A DNA stretch of 7,286 nucleotides from Candidatus Aenigmatarchaeota archaeon (GCA_023133195.1 JAGLWW010000033.1:1-7286); one strand, 5' to 3'; counted from the first letter of the stretch, positions 1 to 5,426 are shown. Numbers and translations are program-made. Notes: a model not told the origin generated them from the letters alone.

Positions 1-2
1 GT

Positions 3-452
3 GCCTCAAGTTGTTTAGGTGGAATATGTACATACTGGGAAATTGACGGAACCGCAAATAGTGGAGCATTGGGTGACTGTTCAGTGGGAACTGATTGTTA
101 CTGCGAGAAAACCGAATCTTGTGACTGTGGTAACAGTCCCCCAGACGGCTGTTACAACGAAGATGATTATGGTCCGGACACAGGTTGCTTTGAATGTGGG
201 AGTTCAAGCGAGACCTGTTGCAACACGCCGGCATGCACTGATGCTGGTTGCCGAGGCTCACTTGAATGCAGAGGTGGGTGCACGTGCATAAGCACCACAA
301 CTACAACAACTACTACTACAACTACTGCTTGTTCTTGTGCGGGAGGATTTTGCAGTTCCGCCGCATTTTGTAAAATGATTTATCCAGCTGGTTGGTCTTG
401 TGCGGGAGGTCCGTGCTGCGTAAGCAAGCCATGTTGTTGTCATAGTTCCTAA
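3..452 (+). CDS. Cysteine-rich secreted or surface protein with poly-Thr linker, 5' partial
   Basis: The frame is open to the left window edge, so the N-terminus, any signal peptide or membrane anchor and the true start lie outside; only the last 149 residues are visible. I count 27 cysteines in these 149 residues, several as CC or CCC near the end. A run of 11 threonines (294-326) separates two cysteine-rich parts and looks like a flexible, possibly O-glycosylated linker between small disulfide-bonded domains. The motif CxGGxC occurs three times (CLGGIC at 12-29, CAGGFC after the linker, CAGGPC near the C-terminus). There are no recognisable catalytic residues. It ends 22 nt before the next anchored cysteine-rich gene, so it probably belongs to the same transcription unit. 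I recognise no named family. Extracellular location is inferred from the cysteine content and the neighbours. The internal TTG at 69 is not taken as a start because the frame continues upstream with the same cysteine-rich composition. Confidence 0.75.
   Translation, partial: ASSCLGGICTYWEIDGTANSGALGDCSVGTDCYCEKTESCDCGNSPPDGCYNEDDYGPDTGCFECGSSSETCCNTPACTDAGCRGSLECRGGCTCISTTTTTTTTTTTACSCAGGFCSSAAFCKMIYPAGWSCAGGPCCVSKPCCCHSS
294..326 (+). repeat. (ACN)11 poly-threonine tract
   Basis: Eleven consecutive ACN codons (one ACC, the rest ACA or ACT) encode an uninterrupted threonine run inside the partial cysteine-rich gene. The mixed third positions mean it is not a perfect microsatellite, which suggests the threonines are kept by selection, although slippage could still change its length. 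A linker role is inferred. Confidence 0.85.
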
Positions 453-460
453 AATTAAGC

Positions 461-474
461 GGAAGTGATTAAAA
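461..474 (+). promoter_or_regulatory. Ribosome binding site, GTGAT register, before the gene at 475
   Basis: GGAAGTGAT ends five bases before the ATG at 475. GTGAT can pair with the AUCAC part of the archaeal 16S rRNA 3' end (complement of AGGAGGTGATC). The site supports the 475 start. The same GTGATTAAA string recurs before the next two genes. Confidence 0.5.
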
Positions 475-1062
475 ATGAATGAAAAAGGTGCCATATGGAC
501 TGTGGTAGCTGTAATAGTAATCTTTCTTGTTTTTGCTATAATAATTGGCACGATAATAGAGGCCCGTTTAGGAGAAAAGATTGATGAAGCAATAGAAGAA
601 AATAAAATTCCCACTGGTCCAGAGAGGTCAATTAACTGTATAGATGACGACGGCGGCAGGAACTATTTTACTTTCGGGACAGTAACCAAAGATTATTCTT
701 ACACATATGATGACGTATGTGATGCTCTTACAGGAAAACTAATGGAATACTACTGCATAGATGACAGGAATGAAAGTGCCGATTACGATTGCCCGAATGG
801 ATGTGATGGTAATGCATGCAACAGCAGCCTATATACCATAGATGACTGTATAGACAGTGATGGAGGTAAAAACTATTTCACTTACGGAATATTAACCAAG
901 GGAACGGAACCTTATGAAGATAAATGTCAATCGATTCAAGGTTTGAGTATATTATTAAAGGAATATTATTGTTACAAGGAAGAGGATGAAGAAGAAGTGC
1001 TAGTGGAACATGTAATATACCAATGTCCTAACGGATGCGAAAATGGTGCATGTATAGTTTAG
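475..1062 (+). CDS. N-anchored protein with two six-cysteine repeats
   Basis: This 195-residue protein starts with a short polar stretch ending in KG (residues 4-5) and a hydrophobic segment at about residues 7-28, followed by a charged, probably amphipathic stretch (29-50). The N-terminus resembles a class III (type IV pilin-like) signal peptide with possible cleavage after Gly5, but a simple uncleaved anchor is equally possible. The rest is two tandem copies of a six-cysteine module (Cys55-Cys115 and Cys125-Cys193); all 12 cysteines fall in these modules, which suggests three disulfides each. Both carry the signature DGG[RK]NYFT near the start and CPNGC near the end. N-glycosylation sequons are seen at Asn99 and Asn116. 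It lies 11 nt before the next gene, which carries one divergent copy of the module. A cell-surface location with the cysteine-rich part outside is inferred; the function is unknown. Confidence 0.85.
   Translation: MNEKGAIWTVVAVIVIFLVFAIIIGTIIEARLGEKIDEAIEENKIPTGPERSINCIDDDGGRNYFTFGTVTKDYSYTYDDVCDALTGKLMEYYCIDDRNESADYDCPNGCDGNACNSSLYTIDDCIDSDGGKNYFTYGILTKGTEPYEDKCQSIQGLSILLKEYYCYKEEDEEEVLVEHVIYQCPNGCENGACIV
637..819 (+). repeat. Six-cysteine module, copy 1
   Basis: Residues 55-115 of the protein starting at 475. The cysteine spacing is C-x26-C-x11-C-x11-C-x3-C-x4-C. The module opens with CIDDDGGRNYFT and closes with CPNGCDGNAC. It is a protein-level repeat; the DNA of the copies has diverged. 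Confidence 0.8.
847..1053 (+). repeat. Six-cysteine module, copy 2
   Basis: Residues 125-193 of the same protein. The cysteine spacing is C-x25-C-x14-C-x17-C-x3-C-x4-C. The longer gap before the CPNGC end comes from an acidic insertion (EEDEEE) after the EYYC motif. Confidence 0.8.
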
Positions 1063-1065
1063 AAT

Positions 1066-1073
1066 GTGATTAA
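1066..1073 (+). promoter_or_regulatory. Ribosome binding site, GTGAT register, before the gene at 1074
   Basis: GTGATTAA lies directly before ATG 1074, leaving only three bases between GTGAT and the start. It is the same string as before the genes at 475 and 1492, but at the shortest spacing of the three. Confidence 0.45.
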
Positions 1074-1454
1074 ATGATAAAGGGAATTTCTCAGTGGGTT
1101 GTAATTGTTTTGGTGGTAATTCTTATTGTATTTATTACTATAGTCTCTGGCTTGGTTAGCTTGGATGCCGAGGGAAAAATTATAAAAACCCTTGATGAAG
1201 CTGAAATTAGAGGTGTATGTGATGATCTTTCATGTCCGGGTGCATGTTGTGAAGATGACGGGGGAAAAGTTTACGACCAAATAAGCTGTACAAAAAATGA
1301 CACTGTGTCTTTTAGAGATAAATGTACAGACAGTACTGGCATGGGCATGGGTTCAACTCATGTAAAGGAATATTATTGCAATGGTAATGTAATTGAATCT
1401 GAAATCCATTCATGTGGCGGCTTAAGCACTTGTTTAGACGGTGCTTGTATATAA
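1074..1454 (+). CDS. Small N-anchored protein with one divergent six-cysteine module
   Basis: This 126-residue protein begins MIKGISQW and continues into a hydrophobic segment at about residues 7-28. That layout, with a basic residue, Gly, and then the hydrophobic core with no spacer, fits an archaeal type IV pilin-like class III signal peptide cut after Gly4. Residues 29-47 are charged and probably helical. The remainder holds 10 cysteines. Cys59, 84, 102, 114, 120 and 125 follow the layout of the repeat module in the neighbours, including the EDDGGK opening, VKEYYC in the middle and the DGAC end, but CPNGC is replaced by a longer cysteine pair. One sequon is seen at Asn75. The gene sits 11 nt after one anchored repeat protein and 37 nt before another, so it is probably co-transcribed and part of the same surface structure. 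Its role is unknown; a minor pilin-like subunit is one possibility. Confidence 0.82.
   Translation: MIKGISQWVVIVLVVILIVFITIVSGLVSLDAEGKIIKTLDEAEIRGVCDDLSCPGACCEDDGGKVYDQISCTKNDTVSFRDKCTDSTGMGMGSTHVKEYYCNGNVIESEIHSCGGLSTCLDGACI
1248..1448 (+). repeat. Six-cysteine module, copy 3 (divergent)
   Basis: Residues 59-125 of the protein starting at 1074. The spacing is C-x24-C-x17-C-x11-C-x5-C-x4-C, with one additional cysteine (Cys72) inside. DGGK and EYYC are kept, but NYFT and CPNGC are lost. Confidence 0.6.
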
Positions 1455-1456
1455 AT
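1448..1456 (+). promoter_or_regulatory. Possible TATA box for the gene at 1492
   Basis: TATATAAAT overlaps the stop codon of the preceding gene. A start point about 25 bases downstream (near 1477) would give a leader of about 15 nt that still contains the GTGAT ribosome binding site. The 37-nt gap here is larger than the other gaps between 452 and 3145. In AT-rich DNA such a match can occur by chance. Confidence 0.35.
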
Positions 1457-1481
1457 TGAATAAAATAGAAAATTATATAAA

Positions 1482-1491
1482 GTGATTAAAG
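1482..1491 (+). promoter_or_regulatory. Ribosome binding site, GTGAT register, before the gene at 1492
   Basis: GTGATTAAAG lies directly before ATG 1492, with five bases between GTGAT and the start. This matches the geometry of the site before 475 and supports this start. Confidence 0.5.
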
Positions 1492-3129
1492 ATGGAGAAG
1501 ACTTTTACTGTTTTAATTTCTATAATTGCTGCCATTATTCTGCTTGGTGTGGTATTTTATATCTCAGGTTTGTTAAATATCAAAGAAAAAACCGTGGAAA
1601 CGGTGGAGCAAGATATTATTAACAAAAAAGCCAGAGATTTTTGCCCTTATGAGAGGCTATCAGAAGAAATGATTTTTTTGCAGTTAAATGGGGATTGTGG
1701 AAGATGTGAAGATTCGGGTCCTCCTCCATGTAATCCTTTTTGTAATGACGCTTCACCTTGGTATGTAATTTGTCAAGATGATAGACCTGAAGGTGAGGTA
1801 ACTATGGCTGACCACTGGAAATGTGACGTACCAAGCGGAGGAAACTGCATGATTACAAAAATATCACATTACCAATGGGTGTATAACAGTTGTAAAATAG
1901 CAAGTTTCGCTCCTATATTAGGATTTAATGACTACAGAATTTACAATGGCACTGACACCACGGGAGATTTGGATTATGAAGAATGGATAAACTGTAGTAA
2001 AGGTTCGGTAGGCGATTCTCGCTGGTGGGATTTATTTTGTGCCGACGATGAATGCAAATACAATTCATTTATAAGTCCTATTTTATATAATAAAGGAATT
2101 TACGATGAACAACAAGACCTATATTTTTATATTAATTTTGTTACCGCAGTAAAAGATCCATACGATCAACTCATTCTCCCTGAATATGGGATTTGTGATG
2201 AGATAATTTGTGATAGATATGAGGAGGAATTCCATCATTTTGAATTCAAAGTAACCGGAAGGTACTGCTGTCCGGAAGGTATGGTATGGAGCAGGGATTT
2301 TCAAAGTTGTTGCGCAGACGAGCACTGTACGGATATAATCTGTAATGATGAAGGTGGCACATGGTTATATGGAGAATGCTGGTTTTTAGGTAATGGAGGA
2401 GAAAGCTGTAATACTGTATGTGAAGGTCATAACATGTACTGTAAAAATCCTGATGACTGGACAACTATCCCCGAAGATTGCACGCTTCATGAAGAAGTGT
2501 TTAAAACTATGGGATTATTTCCCGTTCCCTTTAATTGCAATAACCTCTGCCTGAAGAACCTTTTTATTATATTTGAATTTTTTTCGCCTTATTATGATGG
2601 AGGTGGAAAATGCCGTTACAAAACCACTTCAGCTATACCTCCTTTTGACAAATATCTTTGTACTGGTGTAATTCCTGGTGGTAAACCCAGAATATGCGCT
2701 TGCGGACTAACAGACTGTGTGGATTCTGACGGAGGTTTAAACTACTTTACTAAAGGAACTGTAACAGAAGGTCCTACGGATTATAACGATGAATGTGATT
2801 CAGGAACTGTAACAGAATATTTCTGCGGAGAGACAGCAGTTGGAATTAAAGAATATGACTGTCCAAATGGTTGCAACAATGAAGCATGTATAGGAGGGCA
2901 ACATGATACAGGGAATTGTAGGGATACTGACGGCGGTAAAAACTATTTCACTTTGGGAAATGCGTGGCAATCTTTGGGGGGTTTTTTGCCAGATTATTGT
3001 GCAGCAGAAGAAGGTGGACCTTCAGGACAAGGAGACTGGGTAATGGAATGGTATTGTGATGGTGGTACCAGGGAATATGAATATTATAAATGTCCAAAGG
3101 GTTGTGAATCAGGTGCATGTGTAGAATAA
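1492..3129 (+). CDS. Large N-anchored cysteine-rich protein with two C-terminal six-cysteine modules
   Basis: This 545-residue protein has one hydrophobic N-terminal segment (about 5-27), a charged helix-like stretch (28-48) and a long outside region with 43 cysteines. Residues 50-258 are moderately cysteine-rich with many aromatic residues and may hold a beta-rich domain. Residues 259-404 form a denser domain opening with CCPEG and containing paired CC, GECWFLG and GGESC. Residues 409-466 and 476-543 are two copies of the six-cysteine module also found in the two preceding genes. Residues 1-404 are paralogous to the next protein, which lacks the two modules. Sequons are seen at Asn152 and Asn167. 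It lacks a KG before the hydrophobic core, so pilin-like processing is less likely than a retained anchor. There is no enzyme motif. A cell-surface binding or structural role is inferred only from architecture. Confidence 0.85.
   Translation: MEKTFTVLISIIAAIILLGVVFYISGLLNIKEKTVETVEQDIINKKARDFCPYERLSEEMIFLQLNGDCGRCEDSGPPPCNPFCNDASPWYVICQDDRPEGEVTMADHWKCDVPSGGNCMITKISHYQWVYNSCKIASFAPILGFNDYRIYNGTDTTGDLDYEEWINCSKGSVGDSRWWDLFCADDECKYNSFISPILYNKGIYDEQQDLYFYINFVTAVKDPYDQLILPEYGICDEIICDRYEEEFHHFEFKVTGRYCCPEGMVWSRDFQSCCADEHCTDIICNDEGGTWLYGECWFLGNGGESCNTVCEGHNMYCKNPDDWTTIPEDCTLHEEVFKTMGLFPVPFNCNNLCLKNLFIIFEFFSPYYDGGGKCRYKTTSAIPPFDKYLCTGVIPGGKPRICACGLTDCVDSDGGLNYFTKGTVTEGPTDYNDECDSGTVTEYFCGETAVGIKEYDCPNGCNNEACIGGQHDTGNCRDTDGGKNYFTLGNAWQSLGGFLPDYCAAEEGGPSGQGDWVMEWYCDGGTREYEYYKCPKGCESGACVE
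2266..2703 (+). repeat. CCPEG domain, copy A (paralogous with 3865-4305)
   Basis: Residues 259-404 of the protein starting at 1492. Aligned by eye with residues 241-387 of the next protein, the shared positions include CCPEG, W-x3-F-x2-CC, the cysteines of HCTDIIC against ICTNVYC, GG before a CW pair, G-[EQ]-SC, and DC-x-LHE. The pattern indicates an ancient duplication of a disulfide-rich domain. I recognise no named family. Confidence 0.75.
2716..2889 (+). repeat. Six-cysteine module, copy 4
   Basis: Residues 409-466 of the protein starting at 1492. The spacing is C-x25-C-x9-C-x11-C-x3-C-x4-C. It shows SDGGLNYFTKGTVT and CPNGC and is the most compact copy. Confidence 0.8.
2917..3120 (+). 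repeat. Six-cysteine module, copy 5
   Basis: Residues 476-543 of the same protein, ending two residues before the C-terminus. The spacing is C-x26-C-x18-C-x11-C-x3-C-x4-C. It shows DGGKNYFT and CPKGC, with a Gly-rich insertion between the second and third cysteines. Confidence 0.8.
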
Positions 3130-3144
3130 GTATAAGGTATTAAA

Positions 3145-4554
3145 ATGGAAAAGAAAAATTTTTTTACGGTTGTGACAACTACAATAGTTGTCATAATTGT
3201 TCTTCTCGTGATAATGAGTAACCTTTCAATTTTTTCAGCAAAAACCGAAGATTCATTCATACAAGCAGTAAAGTTGAGAAATACTTTAGCTGTAGCTCAT
3301 ATGGCCTGTCAGGGAGATAGTATATCCGATTTATTAGAGGAAACTATAGACTCCGCTGGGTATGATACAAACCTCAGATATAGAGAACTGGAGGGACATT
3401 TTACCTGCAACATCAAAGGAACGGATGAGGGAAAATGTATAATCACGGGGTTTTACAGAAGAGAGTATGTTGCAAATGCTGGGGAGTTTTGTCTTGTTGG
3501 ATGGGGGGATAACGTTGGGAGTTACCAGTTTTGGGTAGACACTGGAGGTCCTGAACTGGAATTTCTTTTCAAGCCTGACTGCGGACTTAAACCGGATACA
3601 ACAGGATGTTGTAAATTTGGAGAGTTGACAGGTGAATTGGACTTGCTCTGCGTGTATCGTAACTATGAATGGGAATACTACGGATCGGTGGGCAGCCTGA
3701 ATATAGAGATTCTTAACGGAGTATCGGCACATCTCTGGAGTAACTTCTCGGATAAAGTGGAAACTGCTACGGGAGATTATACTTGTAAAATCGGTGGCTA
3801 CAAGGATTTTAAAGAAGGAGTCTATAGCTACAAAAAAGGTCTGTTTAAAGTTAAATATGTGAAATGCTGCCCGGAAGGCTGGATATGGAGAGAAGATTTT
3901 GTTGCCTGCTGTGGAGATTATATCTGTACCAACGTTTACTGCGATAATATTGGAGGAATTTTTATGCATGATACCTGCTGGCTCCCAACAGGCTTAGGTC
4001 AAAGTTGTGATGATATTCGTCCGGCCGCACCCTTAAGCATGAAATGTGTGGGAGAAACAGCCAAAAAAACAGATGATGACTGTGTTTTGCACGAAAAGAT
4101 ATGGGGTGCAGGAGTTTGTTCTGACCCAAACTGCAAGGAAGCTTTAGACAGTATTTTAACTACTACGAATCCTTTTGCACCATACAGAGATTCTACCACC
4201 AGTGAATGTTTTTATTATAACAAAAGCGCAGATGCGTTAAATCCCTTCGATTGCACGGTTTCTGACCCCAATCTAGAAAGACTTTGCCCCTTCAAATTCA
4301 CATGCCCAGAAGATTATTTTGACGGAACAAGTATTGAAATACCGGACCCTCCTCCTGAAGGTTATTTTAGTGGGACTTGCGAGGGTAACTGTTACGATGG
4401 AACCGGTTTTTATTGGGATGGTGTATCCGGTAATTGTTATTCAAACTACCTAGGACATGGAATTGATGCAGCTCATCCCACGGACCATTGTATTTGGGGT
4501 AGGGAAGAACCATGCAGCCAACTAGGTTGCACAACTGACGGCTGTACGGATTAA
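3145..4554 (+). CDS. Large N-anchored cysteine-rich protein, paralog of the preceding gene with a different C-terminus
   Basis: This 469-residue protein has a single hydrophobic N-terminal segment (about 7-24) after MEKKNFF, then an outside region with 32 cysteines. Residues 85-240 resemble the corresponding part of the preceding protein (HFTC...GKCIITG against HWKC...GNCMITK), and residues 241-387 align along the CCPEG domain. The C-terminal 80 residues differ: the six-cysteine modules are absent and replaced by a Gly-, Tyr- and Asp-rich tail with seven cysteines ending in CTTDGCTD, after a Pro-rich hinge (PDPPPEG, about 400-406). Sequons are seen at Asn200 and Asn359. It starts 15 nt after the preceding gene with AAGGTATTAAA as a weak ribosome binding site, so co-transcription is likely. 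The two may form partners in one surface complex, or be alternative binding proteins; both ideas are inference. No enzyme motif is visible. Confidence 0.85.
   Translation: MEKKNFFTVVTTTIVVIIVLLVIMSNLSIFSAKTEDSFIQAVKLRNTLAVAHMACQGDSISDLLEETIDSAGYDTNLRYRELEGHFTCNIKGTDEGKCIITGFYRREYVANAGEFCLVGWGDNVGSYQFWVDTGGPELEFLFKPDCGLKPDTTGCCKFGELTGELDLLCVYRNYEWEYYGSVGSLNIEILNGVSAHLWSNFSDKVETATGDYTCKIGGYKDFKEGVYSYKKGLFKVKYVKCCPEGWIWREDFVACCGDYICTNVYCDNIGGIFMHDTCWLPTGLGQSCDDIRPAAPLSMKCVGETAKKTDDDCVLHEKIWGAGVCSDPNCKEALDSILTTTNPFAPYRDSTTSECFYYNKSADALNPFDCTVSDPNLERLCPFKFTCPEDYFDGTSIEIPDPPPEGYFSGTCEGNCYDGTGFYWDGVSGNCYSNYLGHGIDAAHPTDHCIWGREEPCSQLGCTTDGCTD
3865..4305 (+). repeat. CCPEG domain, copy B (paralogous with 2266-2703)
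   Basis: Residues 241-387 of the protein starting at 3145. It shares the CCPEG opening, the CC pair 13 residues later, the GG and CW positions, SC and DCVLHE with copy A. Between them the loop after SC and the stretch before the last cysteines vary most. Confidence 0.75.
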
Positions 4555-4556
4555 AA

Positions 4557-4568
4557 TTTATTTAAATA
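4557..4568 (+). promoter_or_regulatory. Candidate TATA element for the gene at 4596
   Basis: TTTATTTAAATA begins two bases after the stop codon of the preceding gene. A start point about 25 bases downstream of its centre falls near 4586-4590, giving a leader of only 6-10 nt. No SD sequence is visible before ATG 4596, so leaderless or near-leaderless translation fits. Confidence 0.5.
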
Positions 4569-4589
4569 ACTATAATAAAATAATAGTTA
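4567..4589. repeat. Inverted repeat between TATA element and start codon (possible operator)
   Basis: TAACTAT at 4567-4573 is perfectly mirrored by ATAGTTA at 4583-4589 across a nine-base AT spacer. It covers the space between the TATA element and the predicted transcription start, where archaeal repressors often bind. It is not followed by a T-tract, so a terminator is unlikely. Confidence 0.4.
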
Positions 4590-4595
4590 GATAAT

Positions 4596-4928
4596 ATGAA
4601 AAAAGGACTTTCTATATCCACGAACGTTTTAGTGGCATTGGCAATTGCCATAATTGTATTGCTAGCTCTCGTATCCATGTTTATGGGCATTGTTCCTGGA
4701 GCAGGAGAGTCTCTTGGATGTGAAGCTGATTTTAGAATCCAGTGCAACAGATATATATCTGCAGGGGGATGCAAGGAAAGTTCTGGTTTGGGTGTTTTTG
4801 ACACGGATCCCCTTGACGCTACCAAATACCTCTACATAAATCCGGAAACTTCGAAGTGTGCAACAGGACATGGTACAGTAGGTGTGGATGAAGATACTGT
4901 AAGAAATATTTGTTGCGGTAAGAGTTAA
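4596..4928 (+). CDS. Small pilin-like anchored protein with six cysteines
   Basis: This 110-residue protein begins MKKGLSIS and runs into a hydrophobic segment at about residues 9-30. The short basic stretch, Gly4 and immediate hydrophobic core closely match archaeal type IV pilin-like (class III) signal peptides, with likely cut after Gly4. After a Gly/Pro hinge (31-41) comes a small domain with six cysteines (42, 50, 59, 88, 106, 107), enough for three disulfides. It lacks the DGG/NYFT module of the upstream genes but shares their general layout. It probably has its own promoter, with a TATA element and inverted repeat at 4557-4589, and is translated from a very short leader since no SD is seen. 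It is followed by an 89-nt gap before alba. A minor pilin or pseudopilin-like subunit is the best guess; a plain anchored exoprotein is the alternative. Confidence 0.8.
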   Translation: MKKGLSISTNVLVALAIAIIVLLALVSMFMGIVPGAGESLGCEADFRIQCNRYISAGGCKESSGLGVFDTDPLDATKYLYINPETSKCATGHGTVGVDEDTVRNICCGKS

Positions 4929-4929
4929 T

Positions 4930-4943
4930 AATATTTAAATATT
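4930..4943 (+). promoter_or_regulatory. Candidate TATA region of alba (14-bp palindrome)
   Basis: AATATTTAAATATT is a perfect 14-base palindrome just after the preceding stop codon. Read as a TATA element, it would give a start point near 4963 and a leader of about 55 nt. A second candidate, CTTATA at 4955-4960, would give a start near 4983 and a leader of about 35 nt. I cannot choose between them. Confidence 0.4.
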
Positions 4944-5002
4944 TCAGAATTCTACTTATACAATAATAGTCCTTTCAGGGATACAAAGTACAAAAACAAC
5001 TA

Positions 5003-5010
5003 AGAGGTGA
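5003..5010 (+). promoter_or_regulatory. Ribosome binding site of alba
   Basis: AGAGGTGA, a strong archaeal SD sequence, ends seven bases before ATG 5018 and fixes that start over the internal methionine at residue 13. Confidence 0.8.
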
Positions 5011-5017
5011 ACAATAT

Positions 5018-5311
5018 ATGGCAGAGGAAAAGGGAAAGAAAGCAGACAACAACATGGTATTCGTGGGAAAGAAACCTACGATGTCTTACGTTCTGGCCTG
5101 TGTGACTCAGTTCAGCAGCGGGCTAAAGGAAATACACATAAAAGCTAGAGGAAAAGCGATTTCCAAGGCAGTTGACGTGGCAGAGATTACAAAGAACAGG
5201 TTTTCAGACGGCGCAAAGATAAAGAACATAAGCGTGGGAACTGATGAAATAAAGACAGAAGAAGGGGATAAGATAAACGTCTCCACAATAGACATTGCAT
5301 TGACCAAGTAA
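5018..5311 (+). CDS. albA: DNA/RNA-binding chromatin protein Alba
   Basis: Alba is a small, abundant, dimeric archaeal nucleic-acid-binding protein that coats DNA and also binds RNA. The 97-residue length is typical. The family signature is clear: [14 protein letters not shown] (residues 14-27), then [20 protein letters not shown] (38-57), NRF (60-62) and a C-terminal NVSTIDIAL. Lys18 and Lys19 correspond to Lys16/Lys17 of the Sulfolobus protein, the DNA-contact site where Lys16 acetylation is known. Phe62 corresponds to Phe60, used in dimer-dimer contacts on DNA. Lys46 takes the place of Arg44. The first 12 residues are a charged, variable tail. It has its own upstream region and a strong SD, and is followed by a hairpin and T-tract, so it appears monocistronic. 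The identification is secure; the acetylation and cooperative-binding behaviour is family knowledge, not seen here. Confidence 0.97.
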   Translation: MAEEKGKKADNNMVFVGKKPTMSYVLACVTQFSSGLKEIHIKARGKAISKAVDVAEITKNRFSDGAKIKNISVGTDEIKTEEGDKINVSTIDIALTK

Positions 5312-5335
5312 GACGAAATGAAAACAATTTACTTT

Positions 5336-5363
5336 GGGGGAGACCCCTCTTTGTTTTATTTTT
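5336..5363 (+). terminator. Hairpin and T-tract terminator after alba
   Basis: GGGG (5336-5339) and CCCC (5344-5347) form a short stem closed by a GAGA (GNRA-type) loop, followed by a T-rich tract (5350-5363, broken by one G and one A). In archaea a T-rich tract alone can end transcription, so the hairpin may be incidental or stabilise the 3' end. It begins 25 nt after the alba stop codon and before the psmA promoter. Confidence 0.65.
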
Positions 5364-5370
5364 AAAAACA

Positions 5371-5388
5371 AGAAAGCTTTATAAATAT
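5371..5388 (+). promoter_or_regulatory. BRE/TATA promoter of the psmA-SBDS-rrp4 operon
   Basis: AGAAAGC (BRE-like, purine-rich) followed by TTTATAAATA matches the archaeal promoter consensus closely. A start about 25 bases downstream falls near 5407, giving a leader of about 20 nt that contains the GGAGGT site. This is the clearest promoter in the window. Confidence 0.75.
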
Positions 5389-5414
5389 TAACTCCTAAAA
5401 GAGTTTATTATTAC

Positions 5415-5420
5415 GGAGGT
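5415..5420 (+). promoter_or_regulatory. Ribosome binding site of psmA
   Basis: GGAGGT ends six bases before ATG 5427. It supports that start rather than the later methionines at residues 4, 7 or 10. Confidence 0.75.
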
Positions 5421-5426
5421 TATGTA

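Noticed and set aside
19..291. 90-codon plus-strand frame at the left edge
   Set aside because: It overlaps the cysteine-rich frame that is open from the edge to 452, which continues the composition of its neighbours. This one is a Val/Thr-rich frame shadow.
294..326. Threonine-codon tract as a CRISPR or satellite repeat
   Set aside because: It is a short, in-frame codon run with mixed third positions, no spacers and no second copy.
258..614. 118-codon minus-strand frame rich in Ser/Cys
   Set aside because: It is the reverse of the poly-Thr tract and the start of the next gene, and has no independent support.
1472..1481. AT-rich ATTATATAAA-like string as promoter for the gene at 1492
   Set aside because: It is only about 15 bases before the ATG, so transcription would start inside the gene. 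The TATATAAAT at 1448-1456 is better placed.
637..3120. The five modules as a nucleotide-level mobile or recombinational repeat
   Set aside because: The similarity is at protein level. The DNA copies differ at many positions and have no shared flanks or terminal repeats.
3334..3969. 211-codon open frame on the minus strand
   Set aside because: It lies wholly inside the cysteine-rich gene at 3145-4554, which has an anchor and paralogy supporting it. The antisense product shows no recognisable family.
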